DNA of 64,000 nt from Lolium rigidum (Eukaryota; Streptophyta; Magnoliopsida; Poales; Poaceae): NCBI RefSeq assembly GCF_022539505.1, contig NC_061508.1:266668736-266732735 (forward strand), given 5' to 3'. Below the pieces are notes generated by a model. That model had not been told where the DNA came from. It did no database searches and saw only the letters and a program-made list of their open reading frames with translations. Below, one piece after another: positions 1 through 10,607 of this stretch; within the stretch, counting starts at the first letter, position 1, and each line of letters opens with the position of its first letter. A program made the translations under genes and the position numbers.

Positions 1-1252
1 CATGTTGATATCGTTTCCTGGCTGTGTCGGCCCTTGAATTAGCATACTCATCTCGTATGTACTTCCTCTTCATGCACAGCCAGGGCGGGAGGTTGTAGAT
101 CCATACAAACACGGGCCATGTGCTATGTGTGCTGCTCCGGTTTCCGAACGGATTGAATCCGTCCGTGCTCGCACCCAACCCGATGTTTCGGGATCTGCCC
201 CAAAACTTCCGAATTCATTGTCTAATGCTTTCCACCGGCTTGCATCCGAAGGGTGCGTCAGCACTCGGGTGCTCAATCCGCTCTTTATCATTCAACACCG
301 CCTCCTTTCTTTCGCGTGCCGGCGCATGAGCTTTGCTTCCTTGCGGTCCGCGTAGAACCGTTGAAGCCGGGGGCGAGCGGGAAGTACCACACAACTTTCC
401 GAGGAGCTTTCTTCTTCCCTTTCTTGTACCGTTCAGCTTCACACACGGGACATTTGGTCTTGTCCATGTGCTCCTTGCGATACATGATACGGTCGTTGAT
501 GCAGGCGTGATACTTTTCGTGGGGTAAGTCGAGAGGGCACGTGATTCTCTTGGCCTCGGCTAGACTACCAGGACACGTGTTCCCGGCAGGAAGGAGATCT
601 TTCACGTATTCCAGGATGTCGTCGACGCTTGTGTCCGTCCATCCGTGTTTCGCCTTCATCTGCAGCGCATCGAGAGCTACTCTCAAGCGAGACTCCCCCA
701 ACCCGCGACCTGAGTCGTACAACGGAGTATTCGAGTCTATCTCGAGTTGCTCAAGCTTTGATTTCCGCTTGGCGCCTTTCATCTTTTCGAGAAGCAGATC
801 TTGAAGATGAGGGTCCCGCACGACCGAAGCTAGCGGCACCTCTTCGTCATCGTCAAGGTTATTGTCGTTGTCAAGGTTATTGTCGTCGTCAAGGTTATCG
901 TCATGTGCGACAAACTCTTCATCGTCATCGTATCATGATGCCCTCCTTCTTGCCGGCCATTTTTACCAACTGCCGCCGTCGCCCCATTGACCTCCGCGCC
1001 ATCATCACTCATCCATTGAGTGTGTCCATGCATGAAACCATTAGTGAGCAGGTGCCCCTGCAACTTGCCGGAATACGGGTCAAACCATTTCCCTCGTTTG
1101 CATCTCCGGCACGGACACAATACCTCCGTGCGGTTATTTTCATACATGTCGATGATCGCGTGTTTCAGATATCTCATCACGATGCTTTCACTCATCTCGA
1201 TAACCATTATCGCCCGCATGGTAAGATTACATAATTCATTAGAACCATGCAT
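1..1252 (-). pseudogene. TNP2-like CACTA transposase, N-terminal part, frameshifted
   Basis: Reading frames on the minus strand give the usual start of a grass CACTA transposase. First comes a transposase-associated domain (about 1252-950) with the CPCRRC cysteine motif and the KWFDPYSGKLQGHLL and FMHGHTQW segments. An Asp/Asn-rich spacer follows (about 930-840), then a block with EKYHACINDR and the zinc-ribbon-like CPVCEAERY (about 780-370). After that come segments such as WKALDNEF, FGADP and NLPPWLCMK toward base 1. These blocks lie in different frames: one shift falls in the Asp-rich repeat near 900-950 and others near 290 and 130. The gene is therefore dead, and its catalytic DDE part is outside the window. 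The family call is confident; the exact lesions would need an alignment. Confidence 0.85.
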
Positions 1253-1565
1253 CCGTCGGTAGTTTTCACGGAAAATTTCGGCATGACCTTCCTACACGGT
1301 AGGACATAGGAGCGCCGAAATGTGCCGAAACGGAAACTTGAAGAATCAACATTTCGGCGCAACGTTGGCAACTCATTTTCAACGCCAACACACACACAAG
1401 CACAAGCACAACATATATATATGCCACACACGAGAGCTTTTCTTCAAATGTCCAACATACATCGATTTCATTCCTTAATTTGTTCATTAATCACCTATTT
1501 GTTTGATATATTCGTCGATAAGATCGAGACGACGCGCCGCGACAATGGCGTATGGAAGCCGACTT

Positions 1566-1620
1566 TCTAGATCTAGATCTAGATTGAGCGGTCAATGCGG
1601 GATAGTAGATCTAGATCTAC
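1566..1620. repeat. Twin AGATCT palindromes in CACTA1 leader
   Basis: TCTAGATCTAGATCTAGA (1566-1583) and GTAGATCTAGATCTAC (1605-1620) are both perfect palindromes built from the same AGATCT unit. They sit 21 bp apart, upstream of the transposase start of CACTA1. Their role is unknown. Confidence 0.7.
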
Positions 1621-1810
1621 ATAGGGGGATGTGGGAGATGCATGTAGGAAGGGAAGATTTGCTCAAAAATTTTGATTTTGTTTGGTCAAATTGGTGAAAT
1701 TGGGGATAGAAATGGGCAAAAATGAGCTGGGTTGGGAGAAGGCTCGGGTTTGTGTGGAGAAGTGGAGTGTAGTGAGTGTGTGAGTGAGTGGGCTGGTTGG
1801 TGGCTGAAAT

Positions 1811-2160
1811 AATCGCCAGAGTTATTGCCGGCGCACTCGGACCCGTGTGCGCCGGCAACATATACCCCTTTCGGCTATATCACAACCGGGCCAGGCCCAA
1901 GAATCATTGCCGGCGCACCGGCCCAGGGGTGCGCCGGCAATAGCAAATTTTCCACCGGCGCACCACTGGGTCGGTGCGCCGGCAATGATTCTTGGGCCGG
2001 GCCCGAATCGGCCGGGGCCATGCCGAGAAATAGCGCCGGCGAGCCTTTCCCCGAGGTGCGCCGGCAGTACCCCTTCATCGCCGGCGCGGCTGAAATGTGG
2101 TGCGCCGGCAATGATTTCCACCGGCGCATGCACAAGGTGGTGCGCCGGCACCACTTGCCT
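1811..2160. repeat. CACTA1 subterminal repeats (ttgccggcgca / tgcgccggcaa)
   Basis: At least a dozen copies of the 11-bp motif ttgccggcgca, or its reverse complement tgcgccggcaa, occur in both orientations, often as inverted pairs. In En/Spm such arrays are the binding sites of the small element-encoded protein that brings the ends together, and the same role is inferred here. Confidence 0.85.
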
Positions 2161-2202
2161 CCACCTATAGGCTTTTCCCTAGTAGTGTTCATATGTTATT
2201 AG

Positions 2203-2310
2203 TCGACTCAACATGATGCAACTTCATGGAAGGCCAACGAAGAACTTGAAGAAGACTTCGATGCATACTTGACAACTCGAAAGATACACCATAACAGTAA
2301 AAGAGGTTGA
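2203..2310 (+). pseudogene. C-terminal tail of gypsy D pol polyprotein
   Basis: An open frame reads through DATSWKANEELEEDF and ends at TGA 2308-2310. This matches the 'EATWE...LE.DFP' tail that follows the integrase chromodomain in gypsy pol proteins. The upstream part was displaced by the CACTA1 insertion. Confidence 0.5.
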
Positions 2311-3472
2311 AGCATTGAATGTAGAAACATAATAGACCACCACTTATTAGACCAACGATATTACAATAACATTATGATCATACTAAATTGTGGTATGACC
2401 ATAATAGATTTTGTTTTTGTTTGAACTAGTTTGCTTGATGTGATGAATGCTTGGTAGGTTTTGTTTGTAAGATGAATTGCCTTGATCTGCTATTTTGCGG
2501 GTAGGAATTATCTTTAGATCTTTTCCATCTATTCTCATCTATACTCAACCCAACAAGTGTTTTCTTGACAAATCTTCATGAAGACAACCTTAGCAAAACC
2601 AACCTTGTTGTTCCTTATCAAGATGAAGAAACGAAGAGTGTGAGATACGCAAAACCCTCGTTAAGGATCGATAGAAATGTTTTCAAAACAATTAAATAAG
2701 GGGGGTTGAAACATTGATTCAATTATTCCATGGAAGTTTTATCAAACTGGTGAGGTTGACCAAGTGTTAGAATACGAGATTCAGTAAATCAAATACGGAG
2801 TAATGATCTGAGTGCAGGATGGATTGATCACCATTCCTACTACTCTTATTATTCGCTTTCGTAATGTTGACTTTGTGAATCTAGAGAGACATACCTATAA
2901 AATAGAAGTCGATGATAAGCCTAAACCTTAGGGTGGAGAAATATTATACCCTTATATTAGGCGAGTACTGGCAAGCATAGGACTACAGTGAGAATGAACA
3001 TCCAACTACAAGATGAAGATAGTGGAAGACCGTCGATGACACTAACAAGTAAGAGGATGAAGGATGTTGTGAAGTCCTCTCATTTTGGTTTCCTGATTGA
3101 CGCGAAGAGTGACCCCTAAGTGTCAAAAGTAGTTCAACCACCAACCCACAAGGATTAGAAGCCTAACCATGAGGAAAAGTCTACTCAAGTCATTTTGAAA
3201 ATATATGTTGTTCACTATATGTGAATAAACAACAACCTAATAGATATTAACTTAGAAGCCATAGATGTCTCCCAAAGATGACTTGGTGTCAAGTCATATC
3301 CTAGGATGTGCTAAGTCATACCCAAGATAAGTTTAGCCTGAACCCAAGACATAAGACAGCCTACAAAAGTTTCTTTTAAGGGTGGTAGCCCACCCCAACA
3401 TATCGCAAAACCATCTTTCTTTCTAGCCTTTCTCGAATCTCGAGGACGAGATTCCTTTTAAGGGTGGTAGTC
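2311..3472 (+). other. Gypsy D non-coding 3' spacer with two polypurine-tract copies
   Basis: There is no open frame of note. The motif cttttaagggtggtag occurs twice, at 3373-3388 and 3455-3470. The second copy directly precedes the LTR and is the likely functional primer site for plus-strand DNA synthesis. The first looks like a duplicate. Confidence 0.6.
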
Positions 3473-6400
3473 TGTAACATCCCAAAATTTTTAAAATTTT
3501 GGAATGTAAAAAAAAATTAATAATTTAAGTTGATTGAATTGCTTGGCTTTGTTGAAAATTATGAATGAAAAGAAACTTTTGAGGACTTGATTCAAAGGAG
3601 AAAATATAATTCATATTCTCTACCTTTTTTTTTATTAGAAGAAACTAAAACTTGTAGAATTGTTTTCTTAACCTTGTGAAGTGGGTTTCAAACTATTCGA
3701 TTTTGGTTTTCTCTTTAAACATAAAGTCATTTTGAAAGTTTGCCAAATGGCTCTACAAGAAAATATCTGAAGGTTTAGTTTTCAAAATGTTGACAAACTT
3801 GTTTTACCCAAAATTACTTAAAGCCTATTTTTACTTTTTCTCCATAGCCATCTAAGGCATTATATGCATCATAACATTTTGGTAATTTGGTTTTGACCGA
3901 AATTAATTTTATAAAGTCGCTTGAGTCATCTCAACTTCAATATTAAAACCCATGTTGAAATAAAACCTACCAAAAGTTTTAGTTTCGGAAAATATTTTAA
4001 TTACCTGTTTTCGTAAAATCAAAATTTTGTTTCTAGATTTCATAAATAGCCTATAAGGCCAAGTGCATAAAGTCTACTTTTGTATTTTTATTTTGGACTG
4101 AAAAAGTATTCCAAAATGCACTATTTAACTGTTAAGAATTTTACAGATTTTATTCAAGCTAGTTTAGACGTCTAAAACAAATTCTAAAAGTTAAGACAGA
4201 AAACAAAGAAGGAATAAAAAGAAGAGGAACCAGCCAGGTCGCTCACGCAAGCCTGAGGCCAGCCCGCGCACGCGAGCGAGGCAGCGCAGCCTCACGTTTC
4301 CTAGTGCAACCCACGTCCTCTTCTATTTTTTTATTTTTCTTTCTCTGCCGCGTGAGGCCCGCACGTCATCCCCAACCTCCAAGCCAAAGACCAGAGTGCG
4401 TACGTGTTCTAACCGACACGGGAAAATACCGATTTCATCGCCGATCTTGTTCTGATATTGTTGTTCCCTTGCCATGAAAATACTTCTATAATACCTCTGT
4501 TTATCCTCCGTATTCTCCCTTTGAAACCCTAAATTTTCCGTAGTCAGCTGTCAAAATCTACCGCCGGAGTTTCGAGCTTCCTCCGTCATCTTCCTCGATT
4601 ACGTCCGATGCGGAGGAGTAGCTCCGCTGTTTTCTGGTCCTTTATATTTCCTTTGATCACGCGCATCTCCTCGATGCCCTCCGTATTTCCAATTTCGCAG
4701 CCAATTGAAATCACTGTCGTCATGCGAAGGTCGCCGTCGAACAGCCGGCTTCAGCCATACTTCACCGCCACGTGAGGAAGAGGAAGACATCGCCAAGGAT
4801 ACCACCGCGATCGCCCGGAGGAGACGAACCTGGGGAGACCGACGGAGGCCGCCGACTTGAACGACCCAGCTGCGGACGGCCGTCTTTCTCCTTCACCGTC
4901 GTGCCAAAGGTCAAACCGATTCCATCGTTAGATTTTAGTAGTTCGTTTCCATGTATCCTTACAGTAACATATGCATCCCTTAGATCGTAACTTTGTACTA
5001 ATTCACCTGACAACTTCAAAAATTCATATCATTAAATCTAGGGATTCGTTTTAGATGATACCACTGAATTCGTAATTAAATTCTCTATAACTTTCTTGTA
5101 GAAGTTTTTCCCATCCGATAAACTTTTTCGGACAACTTTCCGTACAACATCAAAATTTAACAGGTGACGTATTTAATCTTGTAGACATTATAGGAAAATG
5201 TACACATGACTAAATATAGCAAACAATATACCCCTGAATTCAGAAAAATGAGTAGAACCCAATGATCAAATAAAATTTAACTTTTGGACAAGTTAAAAAT
5301 ATTCAAATTTAAAGATGTGAATTTGAGTATTTTTAACATAATCCAACTTCTAGAAATCTAAATGAAATGATTCGTTTTGCAAATGGATCATATCAATGTC
5401 CTACATCCAATAATATTACTGCCGAAAATATTAGAAATCATTTGCAAATATTCAAATTTAAAGATGAGAATTTGAGTATTTGCGACATGAAATAAAATGC
5501 TTAAAATTATTTTTCAAATGATTCCTTTGCCATTGGTTTAAAATAATTTTAGCAAATCAGTAACACCAAATTCCCAAGCTACTTCAATCCTTTTTGAAAT
5601 TATTCAAATTCAAACATGAGGATTTGAGTAATTATGGCATAGCCTAAATTCTATAAATATTTTTAAGATGATTCCTTTTGCAAATGAATCACATTGGAAC
5701 TCTCCATCCCGTAGCACACCTATTTAGTTTAGTTGATCATATTCACTTCACATGGTTTTAGATTTGAAGTAATATCCCTCCATGTGTCATACGACAAAAT
5801 CCATAAACCCTACTTGATCATATCTTTTCTTTTGAATATGTGTTACTCATCAATATCCATCGAAACCATTATCATAATTCATTTTTGTAAACATTGAGGT
5901 TGAAGCTTGAACTCATAATTCTATTTTGCCAAAGTGAATCATATGATCATAACCCATCTACCAAAATCATTTAGATATTTTCATCATGTCCAAGATTATA
6001 TCTATTCTAATTATATTTGTCTAGTTCACAATATTCAAACTACACATGAGTTATTTGAGTAAATTGTGACAAATCTTATTATAGATTTTCCCTTGTGCAA
6101 ATATTGTGGAGACACTCGCACATGTGTTAAACCTTGACATCCTTCAGAATCTTTAATCCACATCTTGAATACCATTAATGTCTATCCAATCTTATGCCAT
6201 TCGATCATATTTATTAAGTTTGGGATATTCAAATTACAAATGTGTTATTGGAGTAATTCAATATATCATTAGTCCATACCCAAGCCCTTGTGTAACTTGA
6301 GCTATCGTGATAAGTGTTGTCACACCTAAACTTAATAGCATCTAACTTTTCACCATGTGGAATCTATGTGATATATCACATGGACCATTCCAATTTTGTC

Positions 6401-7840
6401 TGTTCCTTTGTAACCAATCTGTCTTTTCCTATTGGTCATTGATGGTACTTCTCTTTCTAAGTAATTGAGCTCATCATTCAAATTCTCAAATCATATCTTG
6501 CAAGCCATACCTTCAATTTCTCATTTATTCACAAATTAAATGGAAACTAAAATACAATGCATAACAACTCTTTGTTTGTCTTGCTTGATTTTGTTGTTGT
6601 TTGAATGTGTGTTTATGTTGTGTTACTTGTATGTTATAGTTGTACGGAGAGCTACGAGTTTTGATTGAGAGAAGTGCAGAATTCTTCAATTACCAAAAAG
6701 GCAAGTGTCACAAACTCATTATCCTACTGTTTTCTATGCATTGGTAGTTGTTTTATGTGCATAATGTTTTCAAATTGCTGGCCCTGGGATATTATCAAAA
6801 GTGGAGAGGTTGCGAGAGATAAATGTTTTATTCTCTTAATGAAAACAACCATGTCAAATTAATACACCCCTGGGTGGTAAGTGGTAATGCTTGGTTTATG
6901 TTGAGTGGTTGCACCGGGGTCATTTCTATGGCAGCACCGTGTGCATCACACTTGAGGTTGGCCACCCAGGAACAAAGAGATTAGCCCGGTTTTCTTGTTT
7001 TAGTAGCTTCCAGTACAACCACATGCTATATGGGCTCTGGCTAGATTGAGTAGGTTGTGAGAACTCGACCCAATGTACAGAGGGTGGTAGGTGTTGGTAG
7101 GACGGAGCGCGTCCATTGGGGTCGAGGTATTGCTTCTGAAAGGTCTTGTCCTAGTCGACATCTGTCCATTTGAGCAAATTGTGCATCATGGAAGAAGAAC
7201 AGACTAGGTCATGTGGGGAATGTGTACAGCCTCTCGAGAGTGTCAAATCTAAGTACTTAGCCGTGTCCCCGGTTACGGACATCTATGAGCAATTAGAGCT
7301 TGAAACCGTTGGATAATCTCGTCAGTCGAATTTCTGAAATTAATGCACCAGGTGGTTTATGGGTAGTAATTAGTCTTATTGATATACTATGTTTTGAATA
7401 AATGTTTTGAGAGTAGGAAAAACAAAACTGGCTTTACGCAAATATGAACTCCACCTGCCAAATATCATGTAGTTATAGGCGCCAGAAAAGCCACCATATG
7501 ACATCTTGCCATTTCCATTCCAAGTGTAATGACCCTTCGGGGCTGCAACGTTTTTATGTTGCAGGTTATTCTGGAGACGAGTAAGAGATACCGTAGGTTG
7601 CGAGCTTACACCCAACATGTTCGCCTGTGGCGTGATGGAGCTCTTCGTTTATTTGTTTGCTGCTTGAACTATGTTATTTTCAGCTAGCCTTGAGCTATGC
7701 GCTGTGTAATAATTATACCATGGATCATACGTTGTAATAATTGACGCATTTGCTATTCTGGTTATTCATCGAACTGTGTGTGCTAGCGATTGATCCAAGG
7801 GACTAGCACAGAAAAGCACAGAGATTCAACCTGTATGTCA
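3473..7840 (+). repeat. Gypsy D 3' LTR (about 4.4 kb)
   Basis: The LTR starts with TGTAACATCCC just after the polypurine tract. It has a GC-rich zone (about 4230-4900) that probably holds the promoter and transcript start, then long AT-rich sequence. The block tacggacatctatgag near 7275 has a counterpart in the solo LTR near 37340. A CA end at 7840 is the best candidate, but no target duplication is available to fix it. Short open frames inside it are not judged to be genes. Confidence 0.6.
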
Positions 7841-7843
7841 GGT

Positions 7844-8220
7844 TGTGTCGCTTCACAAAGTTTCCCTGCGTCAAGAAGCCGCCTTCTAGTAACAAGGATG
7901 CCTACTACGCCCTCTATCACATGGATAAGTTCATACGGGACCAGCAGCAGCTTACGCTACCTGAGCATCTCAGAGACTGGGCCAACAAATTGGCGCGGGT
8001 CCCCGACGACGGCATCAAGCAAGACTTCTTCCGCATCCAAGTAGTGTTTTGTGAAATCATCCATCAAGATGTCGTTAGAAGCGCGGGGAGTTCTTCGCCG
8101 GCTATCAGCCGTCAAACGAGTGACATAGACACAATGCTCCAAATGCAGGGTGACGACTACCGCTCATGGATGTGCTTGAAGAAAGGCGGCGGTTTTATCC
8201 ACGCTCCGAGAAAGTCTTGA
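7844..8220 (+). pseudogene. C-terminal fragment of a CACTA-borne Ulp1-like (C48) protease
   Basis: The frame reads CRFTKFPCVKKPP, DAYYALYHMDKFIRDQQQL and DDGIKQDFFRIQVVFCEIIHQD, and stops at TGA 8218-8220. Layout and sequence fit the C-terminal part of the Ulp1-like proteins carried by grass CACTA elements. At the place where a true C48 protease has the catalytic cysteine (normally D-C-G followed by Y and a hydrophobic residue) this copy has D-A-Y, so it would be inactive. That alignment is inferred by eye. The start is lost to the gypsy D insertion. Confidence 0.5.
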
Positions 8221-8393
8221 TGTGCGAGCCTAGTTATGTAGTTGTGAACTAAAGACGAGCTTCTGTTGTAATAAATTTTATCCAGCACTTTACTTGCATG
8301 TCTGTTTAATTACTAGTTCGGCTATGTTTGTGAACTTATATATATGGCTCTATCGTTTTCCGCACTTGATTTGGTCGTTAATTTTGTTTGCAT
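8221..8393 (+). other. Spacer between the Ulp1-like fragment and the hairpin array
   Basis: AT-rich, with a possible polyadenylation context (ttgtaataaatttta near 8267) for the upstream gene. Nothing else is seen. Confidence 0.3.
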
Positions 8394-9523
8394 ATGCCGA
8401 TGATTAGAATGTTCGGTCAAGCTGTACACTCCGGGTGTCGCTAGTGAGCCTGGTGTGATGGCACAAATATCAATCTCTTGTGCATCCTACCCGGCCTCAC
8501 TAACGCCATCCCGGGATGTTCATATTTGTTTCGACCAACAATGTATGAGGCCCTCGTCATTCCATTTGCTTTGGTTTTTCAGAATGCCGATGATTAGAAT
8601 GGTTGGTCACCTGTACACTCCGTGAAGGCATCAGCGAGCTTGGTGTGATGACACAAATATCAATCTCTTGTGCATCCTACCTGGTCTCGCTGACTCCGTC
8701 ACGGAATGTTAATATTTGTTTTGACCAACAATGTATGAGGCATATGCTCTTTCTTCCATTTTAGTGCCGATGATTAGAATGTTCGGTCAACTCGTACACT
8801 CCGGGTGTCGCCGGTGAGCCTGGTGTGATGGCACAAATATCAATCTCTTGTGCATCCTACCTGGCCTCACTGACGCCATCCCGGGATGTTCATATTTGTT
8901 TCGACCAACAATGTATGAGGCATTCCATTTAGTTCATACTAGCTACTTGTTTCTTATTTGAGTTGGCACTTCTTAATTGCATTGGCCGATGATTAGAATG
9001 GTTGGTCACTTGTACACTCCGTGGTGACGTAAGTGAGCCTGGTGTGATGGCACAAATATCCATGTCTTGTGCATCCTACCCGGCCTCGCTTACGCCATCA
9101 CGGAATGTTAATATTTGTTTTGACCGACAAAGTATGAGGCCCTTGTCATTCTTCCATTTGCTTTGGTATCTCAAAATGCCGATGATTAGAATGTTGGTCA
9201 CCTATACACTTGGGGGAGGGGTCAGTGAACCCGGTGCGATGACACAAGTATCAATCTCTTGTGCATCCTACTTGGTTTCACCGACGCCTTCCCTAAATGT
9301 TAATATTTGTTTGGACTGACAAAGTATGAGGCCCTTGTCATTCTTCCATTTGCTTTGGTATCTCAAAATGCCAATGATTAGAATGTTGGTGACCTATACA
9401 CTTGGGGGAGGGGTAAGTGAACCTGGTGCGATGACACAAGTATCAATCTCTTGTGCATCCTACTTGGTTTCACTTACTCCGTCCCTAAATGTTAATATTT
9501 GTTCCGACCAACAATGTATGAGG
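8394..9523. repeat. Six tandem hairpin units with compensatory arm changes
   Basis: The units start near 8394, 8584, 8764, 8984, 9176 and 9368, each about 140-160 bp long with short spacers. Each begins tgccgatgattagaatg (or a close variant) and ends gtatgagg. In the middle is CACAA, an 11-nt loop (ATATCAATCTC in most units), then TTGTGCATCCTAC; the last 13 bases are identical in all six. The flanking arms pair over about 45-65 nt. Arm cores vary between units but are mirrored within each: TAGTGAG, TCAGCGAG, a C/T variant of CAGTGAG, TAAGTGAG, TCAGTGAA and TAAGTGAA. This covariation argues for selection, or repeated copying, of a folded RNA or DNA hairpin. Open frames across the units are by-products. 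Confidence 0.85.
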
Positions 9524-9556
9524 CATGCCTTTTAGTTCATACTACTTGGATCGTTT

Positions 9557-10084
9557 TTGAGTTTGCTCTTATTCGTTGCAAACATCTATGAGCGTGCACT
9601 AATGTTTCTTTGGCTTGTGCATATGTACGCAGATATGACGTGGTATGTCGTGTACAAGGGCAAGGTTCCCGGAGTCTACAACGACTGGGAGGAGGGTCGG
9701 AGACAGGTTCACCGTTTTAGCGGTAACAGCTACAAAGGGTACACCACTAGAGCGGAGGCCGAAGACAGGATACGCACGCTATCCGGCGGGAGAGAGGACG
9801 GAGCGGAGGAGGAACCGGATGAAGACCACTTTCATCGGGACGGTGCTAGTAGTGACTCTAGCTCTTTTCTATGTGATGCTAGTTTAGATGATCGACCTTG
9901 TGCCACTACTAGCTCATTTGTGACTTGTAACACCGTAACTTGCATTGTAACCTCTAATGTGAATGCTTGTGAATCATGTGGGGCTAATGTGAAGAACTAT
10001 GTATGGATAAGCTGTGCTCGTTGTTTATATGCTGTTATATATCCTGTATTGTGCTATTGTACTCGTCATATACAACCTGTATAA
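9557..10084 (+). CDS. CACTA-borne protein with RNase H1 N-terminal / viroplasmin-like domain
   Basis: The open frame is 175 codons. A likelier start is the ATG at 9635, giving 149 residues that begin MTWYVVYKG. The segment WYVVYKGKVPGVYNDWEE, with GYTTRAEAE following, is the hallmark of the small domain shared by the N-terminus of RNase H1 and viroplasmin-type proteins, which binds nucleic acid duplexes. An acidic stretch (EDGAEEEPDED) and a Cys/Thr-rich tail without recognisable motifs follow. It lies between the hairpin array and the terminal repeats of CACTA2 and reads toward the terminus. A role in binding element RNA or DNA is inference. It could be a fragment of a longer spliced protein. 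Confidence 0.6.
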   Translation: MSLLLFVANIYERALMFLWLVHMYADMTWYVVYKGKVPGVYNDWEEGRRQVHRFSGNSYKGYTTRAEAEDRIRTLSGGREDGAEEEPDEDHFHRDGASSDSSSFLCDASLDDRPCATTSSFVTCNTVTCIVTSNVNACESCGANVKNYVWISCARCLYAVIYPVLCYCTRHIQPV

Positions 10085-10125
10085 ATACCTGCCAAGATAC
10101 AAAAAAAATTCGAAATCTTAGCAAA

Positions 10126-10575
10126 TGGCGCACTAGTGGACCATCCGTGGCGCACTACCACTAAGTAGCAGTGGCGCATCGCTCGGATCCAAGTGGCGCA
10201 CCGCCTCGTGATCCTCTCCGAGACTAGCGAGTGGCGCACCAGGATAAGTAGCGGTGGCGCACGTCCCGGAGAGGGCAAGTGGCGCACGTACTCACGCAGC
10301 AGTGGCGCACCTACTAGCTGGACCAGTGGCGCACGCAAGATGGTAGCAATGGCGCACCTCTTCTACACGGTGGTGTCGCACCGCCTCCGACCAACGAGTG
10401 GCGCACCACTTTGGAGTAGTAGTGGCGCACCGGAGGGAATGTCAATGGCGCACCAGGTAGTGCGCCACGGGTATCCAGGCTAGTAGTGGCGCACCCCTAG
10501 TGCGCCACTACTATGTGTTAGCAGTGGCGTGATAACAGTGGCGCACCACTAGTGCGCCACTGATGGCTATATGTG
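10126..10575. repeat. CACTA2 subterminal repeats (gtggcgcac)
   Basis: About twenty copies of gtggcgca(c), and reverse-complement copies of gtgcgccac near the end, lie within 450 bp of the terminus. They are the expected binding array for the element's own end-binding protein. The motif is close to the one at the CACTA3 end near 38870 but differs from that of CACTA1. Confidence 0.85.
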
Positions 10576-10607
10576 GTGCGCCACTGAAAGCCTTTTTTCT
10601 AGTAGTG

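Larger units (their letters stand above)
1..2187 (-). mobile_element. CACTA1, En/Spm-type DNA transposon, 5' part (runs off the window)
   Basis: On the minus strand the element begins at 2187 with CACTACTAGGGAAAAGCC, the classic CACTA terminus. It continues through a GC-rich subterminal repeat zone (about 1811-2160), a leader, and a TNP2-like transposase reading left until the window ends. The other terminus is outside the window. The base next to the terminus on the right (2188 on) belongs to gypsy D, so CACTA1 inserted into D. The 3-bp target duplication (ttc at 2188-2190 is the candidate) cannot be confirmed without the other end. Confidence 0.85.
2188..7840 (+). mobile_element. Ty3/gypsy element D, 3' part: pol tail, spacer, 3' LTR
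   Basis: The region holds, in plus-strand order, a pol C-terminal tail (2203-2310), about 1.1 kb of non-coding spacer, a polypurine tract (3455-3470) and a long LTR from 3473. The LTR architecture resembles the solo LTR at 33333-37977: TGTAACA start, GC-rich middle, and a block containing ccacggttacggac-type sequence near the end. Coding sequence of CACTA2 begins at about 7844, so D inserted into CACTA2. The right boundary is uncertain by about 10 bp. Confidence 0.7.
7841..10607 (+). mobile_element. CACTA2, 3' half of an En/Spm-type transposon
   Basis: The right terminus reads ccttttttctagtagtg and ends at 10607, the reverse complement of CACTACTAGAAAAAAGG. Just inside it lie gtggcgcac subterminal repeats. 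Further in are a Ulp1-like fragment, a six-unit hairpin array and a second ORF. The left part was displaced by gypsy D. To the right the gag of gypsy A resumes immediately, so CACTA2 inserted into gypsy A. Confidence 0.8.

Noticed and set aside
8394..9523. CRISPR-like array
   Set aside because: This is a plant nuclear sequence. Repeats are long, palindromic and not separated by unique spacers of uniform length.
9002..9535. Repeated open frames across the hairpin array (for example MRPLSFFHLLWYLKMP...)
   Set aside because: They recur only because the DNA is repeated, differ in frame from unit to unit, and the substitution pattern follows arm pairing and not codon position.
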